Shown one piece after another: positions 32,901 through 36,436 of a stretch of DNA of 36,436 nt (its first letter is position 1; each line of letters opens with the position of its first letter). Location: NCBI GenBank assembly GCA_014802105.1, contig JAAVCX010000009.1, forward strand, positions 1 to 36,436, given 5' to 3'. Position numbers and translations under genes: made by a program. The stretch is from Bacteroides sp. (GTDB lineage Bacteria > Bacteroidota > Bacteroidia > Bacteroidales > Muribaculaceae). The notes beneath the pieces are model-generated. The model was not told the DNA's origin. It did no database searches and worked only from the letters and a program-made list of their open reading frames with translations.

Positions 32901-33282
32901 AACAGAGCATACCTTCAACAACCAGCAGTTTGAGGAGGGTCGTCTCCACAAGTATTATACTACCGAGCAGAATGCCGGTCAGACCCAGTGGAACCCCGCC
33001 GACCTCCGCAAGGACTACACTATCGACAAGTTTGTTGAGGATGGCTCCTTCCTCCGTTGCTCAGATATCACTCTCGGCTACTCGCTTCCCTCCAATATTA
33101 TCAAGCATGCAGGTATGAGCAAGTGCCGTTTCTACGCTTCGGTGACCAACCCCTTCATTATCACCAGCTACTCGGGCTTCGACCCCGAGGTTGACGTTCA
33201 GAGCGGTCTCACCCCCTCCTACGACTTCAACCGTTATCCCCGCTCGCGTTCCTACGTGCTCGGCATCAACCTCTCCTTCTAA
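29959..33282 (+). CDS. SusC/RagA-family TonB-linked outer-membrane transporter
   Basis: The protein has 1107 residues: signal peptide ending PLHAQ (37), a carboxypeptidase-regulatory-like domain (about 38-115, VNGVVEDSSGEPMIGATV), the TonB box DEVVVIGYG, a plug domain (GKVAGVQVTT, VDGFQVDNINDIPPSDIQSI, IYGAKGGNGVVIVTTKS) and a 22-stranded barrel that ends in aromatic LGINLSF. SusC proteins import oligosaccharides captured by the partner SusD lid using TonB energy. It lies 35 bp upstream of susD and downstream of a GH28 gene, so the likely substrate is a pectin oligosaccharide. Codon use is strongly biased to C- or T-ending codons, consistent with high expression. No SusR or HTCS regulator adjoins it in this window. 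Confidence 0.97.
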   Translation: MKDFSSAGASRLLSGFAHWKALLLMMVLCVGLPLHAQNITVNGVVEDSSGEPMIGATVLVQGSKEGVATDIDGNFTLKCSPKASLLVSYIGYKTQTVPVNGQTELKITLLEDSEALDEVVVIGYGGTRARRDLTGSVGSVSGVKLAAVPVTSAAVALQGKVAGVQVTTVDGQPGADINIRVRGATSVTQANDPLFIVDGFQVDNINDIPPSDIQSIDILKDASLTAIYGAKGGNGVVIVTTKSAQEGKTQVNFNAQGSISHIYKKLDLMNTPEFVAYQWDLAATRSKYNTSEVNQWRYYFGNPHDMDLYNLAPSRDWQDEVMGGNPFSYSTNLSIGGGNDKTRYNVSFTQSDDRGIIMGTGVRRTTIFTKLSTKILPNLTFQFNPKVSYRRDEGAGGDNVGTGGIIDVLRFRPTNGIRDLGLVWAEGVVDPTAEETFTQVNPVSDINQNLRKKHTYTITNQASLEYKPIDKLTLRTEGVYNFSFYDDNRFYGPLTSTGKKHNNLPVAQITKRQTNSYTWTTTASYDWTIKEKNNFYALVGFELYNKQYQQTYMQNRYFPKDITADRAWDNMGLGTAYQSTSEKSTADRTTSYFGQLNYNYDHKYLLSATFRADGSSLFAPGNQWGYFPSVSGAWVISEENFLKDVTWVNEVKFRAAIGKAGNNRIDSDQWRFLYYNNSTSGPAYGEALVDGELWMDTGSNLVNPNLKWETTLTRNFAFDLSFFNNRLRINPEYYWNTTSDLIYRADVLSVMGYAKQYQNIGQVTNRGWELSVSGDILRGKDYVLSANFNIGANKMKVDKLTGDEDYLEIRHSRANSSAGNNYRLQVGGEVGLIYGYVYDGLYSFDEFKAEGYGFTPWDGKMVDDEGNVRPATVDMNGIFDSNRAGNATLPGKPKFKDLNGDGKIDENDRTVIGRTTPKFQGGFGLNGQWKNFDFVANFTYFLDFDVYNATAYYLSSSIGNTNGTYNNVFSKYTNRWNYTLGTEHTFNNQQFEEGRLHKYYTTEQNAGQTQWNPADLRKDYTIDKFVEDGSFLRCSDITLGYSLPSNIIKHAGMSKCRFYASVTNPFIITSYSGFDPEVDVQSGLTPSYDFNRYPRSRSYVLGINLSF

Positions 33283-33317
33283 TCCCCTCTGTTCATTAAT
33301 ACCAACACAGTAGAACA

Positions 33318-35402
33318 ATGAAATTACGTAATATATTCATCGCGGGACTCTCGGTGCTGGCTCTCTCGGGCTGCAACGATTATCTTGAGGTGGACGCTCC
33401 CTCGAAGAACCTTCCTCAGGACGTCTTCACCGATGCCCGCGCTATGCAGCGCGCTCTCAACGGCGTGTATGCGAGCCTGCTCACCAGCAATATGTTTGGC
33501 GACAAGCTCATCAACACCTTCGTGCGTAACTCTGACGTAGAGTATGCTACCAACTCTTCCGAGTACACTTCCACCAATAAGTATTGCCGCTTTGACTGCG
33601 ACCCTGACGGTGGTGACCTCAAGAGCACCTGGGAGGACTGCTACCATGCTATCGAGCTCTGCAACCTCTTCATCGAGGGTGCAGAGGCTTCTCCTGCCTA
33701 TACTAAGGAAAATCCAGATCCCGAAGTGGTTCAGATGCTCGGTGAGGTTAAGGCCATCCGCGGTATCATCTACCACGAGCTCATCTGGAACTGGGGTGAC
33801 GTGCCCTTCTCCTTCAACTCCTCTCAGACTACTGAGACCACCATCTATCCTATCACCGACCGTATCGAGATCCTCGACAGATGTATCAAGGATATCGCTG
33901 CTATCGCTGATGATATGAAGGATCCCGGCGAGCTCTCCGAGCGCGTTGAGCGTGTGAGCCGTCAGGCAGCCTACGGTATCATTGCCCGTCTCGCCCTCAC
34001 TGCCGGTGGCTACTATCTCGCTCCCGAGGGTAACACCTATGGCAAGATGGTTCGCGCTGACAACTATGAGGATTATCTGAAGATCTGCCGCGAGTATGCC
34101 GATAAGGTGATCCAGTCAAACGTTCACTCCCTCACCAAGGATTACTATCAGGTATTCGTTGACGAGTGCAACAATATCGTAGCTTCCAACGACGACCCCA
34201 TGTTCGAGATCCCCTTCGGCAAGGAGTCGACCGGTAATATCGGTTATATCCACGGACCCAAGATGGATCAGTATCAGGGTGCTACTCCCCATCCCTACGG
34301 AAAATCTTCGGGCGGTGCCAAGCTCAGCGCTTTCTATCGCTTCCAGTATGACGAGGAGGATGAGCGTCGCGACTTTGTCAACCAGCTTATGACCTACTCT
34401 GCCAACGACCAGGGCTATGAGGTTACTGCCAAGAGCCACTACAATGTCTATAACGGCAAATGGTCAAAGCTATGGGTAAATGGTGGTCTCGGTTCCATCA
34501 CCGAAGGTAATACCGGTATCAACTATCCTTACCTCCGTTATGCCGACGTTCTCCTCATGTTTGCCGAGGCTGACGTGAAGCTTGAGGGTACTGTCACTCC
34601 CCAGGCTGAAGAGTGTCTTGCCAAGGTGCGTGACCGCGCTTTCCGTAACACCAATCCCGCCAAGGTCTACGACTATCCCACCGATCCCGAGGGCTTCCTT
34701 AAGGCTGTCCTCAAGGAGCGTAAGTTTGAGTTTGCCGGTGAGGGTCTCCGTTGGCGTGACCTCGTGCGCAATAATCTCTACAGCGCCGAGATCTACTGGA
34801 CATTCTTCCGCTATCTCGAGAAGGCTGATCCCTCCGGCAACCTCTCTGAGGTTTCTATGCGTGACTTCGACGGTAACGATGAGGGCTATGATAACATGCC
34901 TGACATGATCTACTGCCTCACCACTACCGACAATGCTTTCTCTCAGGATTTCGTTAAGGATGGTGTTGTGTATGCTCAGAAGGGTCAGCGCATCATGCCC
35001 GACAACCAGTTCCCCAACAACGATATCAAGATCGTATGGATGCTCAATCCCTACTGCCGCTCTAATAAGATGTCGCCCACATTCAACGAATGGCAGGCTG
35101 CTTTCCCCAACATTCCCAAGGCTTCATGGGTTAAGGACAACTATCAGTATTCCTGGGATAGCGACGGTAATGTCAAGAACGAGATTCGCTACTCGCTTCG
35201 CGGTTATATCTACCTGAATGACCTCGATCAGCAGCGTCTCATCGACGGAAACGGTAACGAAATCTCCGTGCCCATGCCCGACTCGAGCGTCAGCGACGAG
35301 GAGCTTGTTAAGCAGCTTCCTGTGGTTCGTTACATCGTTCCTATTCCCCGCACTACCATTGCCCGCTCGCAGGGTAAGTATGAAAACAAATACGGTTACT
35401 AA
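33318..35402 (+). CDS. SusD/RagB-family glycan-binding lipoprotein
   Basis: The protein has 694 residues with a lipoprotein signal (LSGC, Cys19). The SusD layout is visible: N-terminal CNDYLEVDAPSKNLPQ, TPR-like helices (DCYHAIELCNLFIEGA, EVKAIRGIIYHELIWNWGDVPF), the PYLRYADVLLMFAEAD motif and ERKFEFAGEGLRWRDLVRN near the C-terminal third. It forms the surface lid on the SusC barrel and binds the glycan. It lies 35 bp after susC, so the two are co-transcribed. The length is somewhat greater than the usual 500-650 residues. Confidence 0.96.
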   Translation: MKLRNIFIAGLSVLALSGCNDYLEVDAPSKNLPQDVFTDARAMQRALNGVYASLLTSNMFGDKLINTFVRNSDVEYATNSSEYTSTNKYCRFDCDPDGGDLKSTWEDCYHAIELCNLFIEGAEASPAYTKENPDPEVVQMLGEVKAIRGIIYHELIWNWGDVPFSFNSSQTTETTIYPITDRIEILDRCIKDIAAIADDMKDPGELSERVERVSRQAAYGIIARLALTAGGYYLAPEGNTYGKMVRADNYEDYLKICREYADKVIQSNVHSLTKDYYQVFVDECNNIVASNDDPMFEIPFGKESTGNIGYIHGPKMDQYQGATPHPYGKSSGGAKLSAFYRFQYDEEDERRDFVNQLMTYSANDQGYEVTAKSHYNVYNGKWSKLWVNGGLGSITEGNTGINYPYLRYADVLLMFAEADVKLEGTVTPQAEECLAKVRDRAFRNTNPAKVYDYPTDPEGFLKAVLKERKFEFAGEGLRWRDLVRNNLYSAEIYWTFFRYLEKADPSGNLSEVSMRDFDGNDEGYDNMPDMIYCLTTTDNAFSQDFVKDGVVYAQKGQRIMPDNQFPNNDIKIVWMLNPYCRSNKMSPTFNEWQAAFPNIPKASWVKDNYQYSWDSDGNVKNEIRYSLRGYIYLNDLDQQRLIDGNGNEISVPMPDSSVSDEELVKQLPVVRYIVPIPRTTIARSQGKYENKYGY

Positions 35403-35474
35403 TCATCTCTCAGGATTAGTTTCTCTCCTCAACCTTATTTCTACAATCAATCAATTCAAACCAAAAACGACACA

Positions 35475-36436
35475 ATGAAAAAATTCATATATTTTCTTGC
35501 GGCGCTCATGGCTCTGACAGTCACCTCGTGTAAGGACGATGACACCACGTTTAACATTACCGAGGACCTCGATCGTCTTCCCATGCCTATGTTCCGTCGT
35601 AAGTTCAATACCAACATTGCTGAGGAAAACGATATGTATTCTTGTAAGCTCGTGGAGGGCTACCAGAACCGTATCCAGCTCCACTGGTATGGCATCGAGG
35701 GTGCAGCCGGTTATGAGATCCGTTACATGATCAGCGGTAACGGCCGCGACCAGGAGTCTGACTGGCATGGAACCAATGTGACCTATGTAACAGTTCCCGC
35801 CGACCAGCTCAGCCTCGTTATCAAGGACCTCCAGTACAACGCTACTCCTTACATCTTCTGTATCCGTGCCCTCCATCCCGACGGCAAGGAGGAGCATCAC
35901 TCCAAGTGGTACGGTATGGGCGGTGGCCGCGAGTGGGAGGATTACCTCATCATCCCCACCGGCGAGCGCTATGCTACTCCCAGCATTCTTCAGATCGACG
36001 GCGAGCGCACCGGTCTCGACGAGTTTACTCTTATGGTTGATCCCACCTGGAACTACGGTTCACGCTCGCGTGCCGCTTCCATGAACCAGCAGGATATCGA
36101 CACTATCGAGAGCCGCTTCAACATCGTTAACGGTAAGTTCACCTTCACCCACATCGTTGTGCAGCCCACTTCGGCTAACCCCAACGCTAAGGTTTCTGAC
36201 GAGTATCGCAACGGTCACCTTCTCACCGAGGAGGAGCTGACTCCCTGGGAGGATGGCTATATTCGCATTCGTGTCACCGGTCTTGACCAGTCTTCACTCT
36301 ACAGTGTGACCCTCCGCGACGACAGTAACCCCAAGGCTACTGCCGACGCTGACCGCTACTACACTTTCGAGACTGTTCGTACCAAGGGTATTCCCGGTGC
36401 TCCTATACTTATTAAGCACAGAGTCGCTTCCTCTAT
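35475..36436 (+). CDS. Surface glycan-binding lipoprotein of the SusCD locus, partial
   Basis: An open frame starts at 35475 and runs off the window after 320 codons. The signal peptide ends in VTSC (Cys19), followed by KDDD, the acidic pattern that directs lipoproteins to the cell surface in Bacteroidota. Residues about 35-155 look like a fibronectin III-type domain (RIQLHWYGIEGAAGYEIRYM, LQYNATPYIFCIRALHPDG), and a second beta domain follows. The visible end, TKGIPGAPILIKHRV, resembles proteins in pectin PULs that continue into a DUF4957/DUF5123 beta-helix, but that part is outside the window. It is the third gene of the susCD transcript, 72 bp after susD. Confidence 0.85.
   Translation, partial: MKKFIYFLAALMALTVTSCKDDDTTFNITEDLDRLPMPMFRRKFNTNIAEENDMYSCKLVEGYQNRIQLHWYGIEGAAGYEIRYMISGNGRDQESDWHGTNVTYVTVPADQLSLVIKDLQYNATPYIFCIRALHPDGKEEHHSKWYGMGGGREWEDYLIIPTGERYATPSILQIDGERTGLDEFTLMVDPTWNYGSRSRAASMNQQDIDTIESRFNIVNGKFTFTHIVVQPTSANPNAKVSDEYRNGHLLTEEELTPWEDGYIRIRVTGLDQSSLYSVTLRDDSNPKATADADRYYTFETVRTKGIPGAPILIKHRVASS

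Noticed and set aside
1-36436. CRISPR arrays, tRNA/rRNA genes, insertion sequences or integrated phage
   Set aside because: I saw no regularly spaced repeats, no cloverleaf sequence and no transposase, integrase or structural phage protein in any frame.

Overview
The window is chromosomal DNA of a Bacteroidota bacterium, order Bacteroidales, most likely a gut Muribaculaceae-type genome (family-level placement is inference). The evidence is a SusC/SusD pair, a hybrid-two-component-like sensor with Reg_prop and Y_Y_Y modules, T9SS-type C-terminal tails, lipoproteins with acidic residues after the lipidated cysteine, and many promoters of the Bacteroidota type (TTTG, about 19 bp, TAnnTTTG). Highly expressed genes have G-poor leaders without a Shine-Dalgarno sequence. 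I saw no tRNA, rRNA, IS element, phage gene or CRISPR array.

Layout. 1-68 is the 3' end of a gene resembling mscL, followed by an 80-bp REP-like palindrome. 285-3593 is a two-gene unit: a mini-protein with a sorting-type tail, then a 955-aa PL1 pectate lyase. 3865-4413 encodes a small outer-membrane barrel. On the minus strand, 7117-4564 holds an AraC regulator and a compact ABC-ATPase/TOPRIM (DUF4435) protein related in architecture to OLD/PARIS proteins. The gap upstream of araC carries a well-formed candidate small RNA (about 7472-7559, plus strand). 11287-7677 is etfB-etfA-acyl-CoA dehydrogenase. 15149-11445 is purL. Divergent from purL, 15261-18410 encodes a membrane-anchored AraC-type regulator with a hybrid-two-component periplasmic sensor but no kinase or receiver domains. 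19357-18452 is a predicted outer-membrane protein and 21435-19615 a second PL1 pectate lyase with a T9SS-like tail. After a 560-bp gap come a CDF metal transporter (22892-21996) and a minus-strand cluster of rhomboid, rhomboid, EEP-family hydrolase and M3 peptidase lipoprotein (28006-23008). The window ends in a plus-strand polysaccharide utilization locus: GH28 polygalacturonase, SusC, SusD and a surface lipoprotein that runs off the end.

How the genes fit together. Two PL1 lyases, one GH28 enzyme and a SusCD transporter point to breakdown and import of pectin (homogalacturonan), spread over three places separated by housekeeping genes. The kinase-less regulator next to the second lyase is a candidate pectin-fragment sensor, but that link rests on position only. 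The observations most worth following are the kinase-less regulator, the AraC plus ATPase/TOPRIM operon with its divergent small RNA, and the stand-alone sorting-tail mini-protein.
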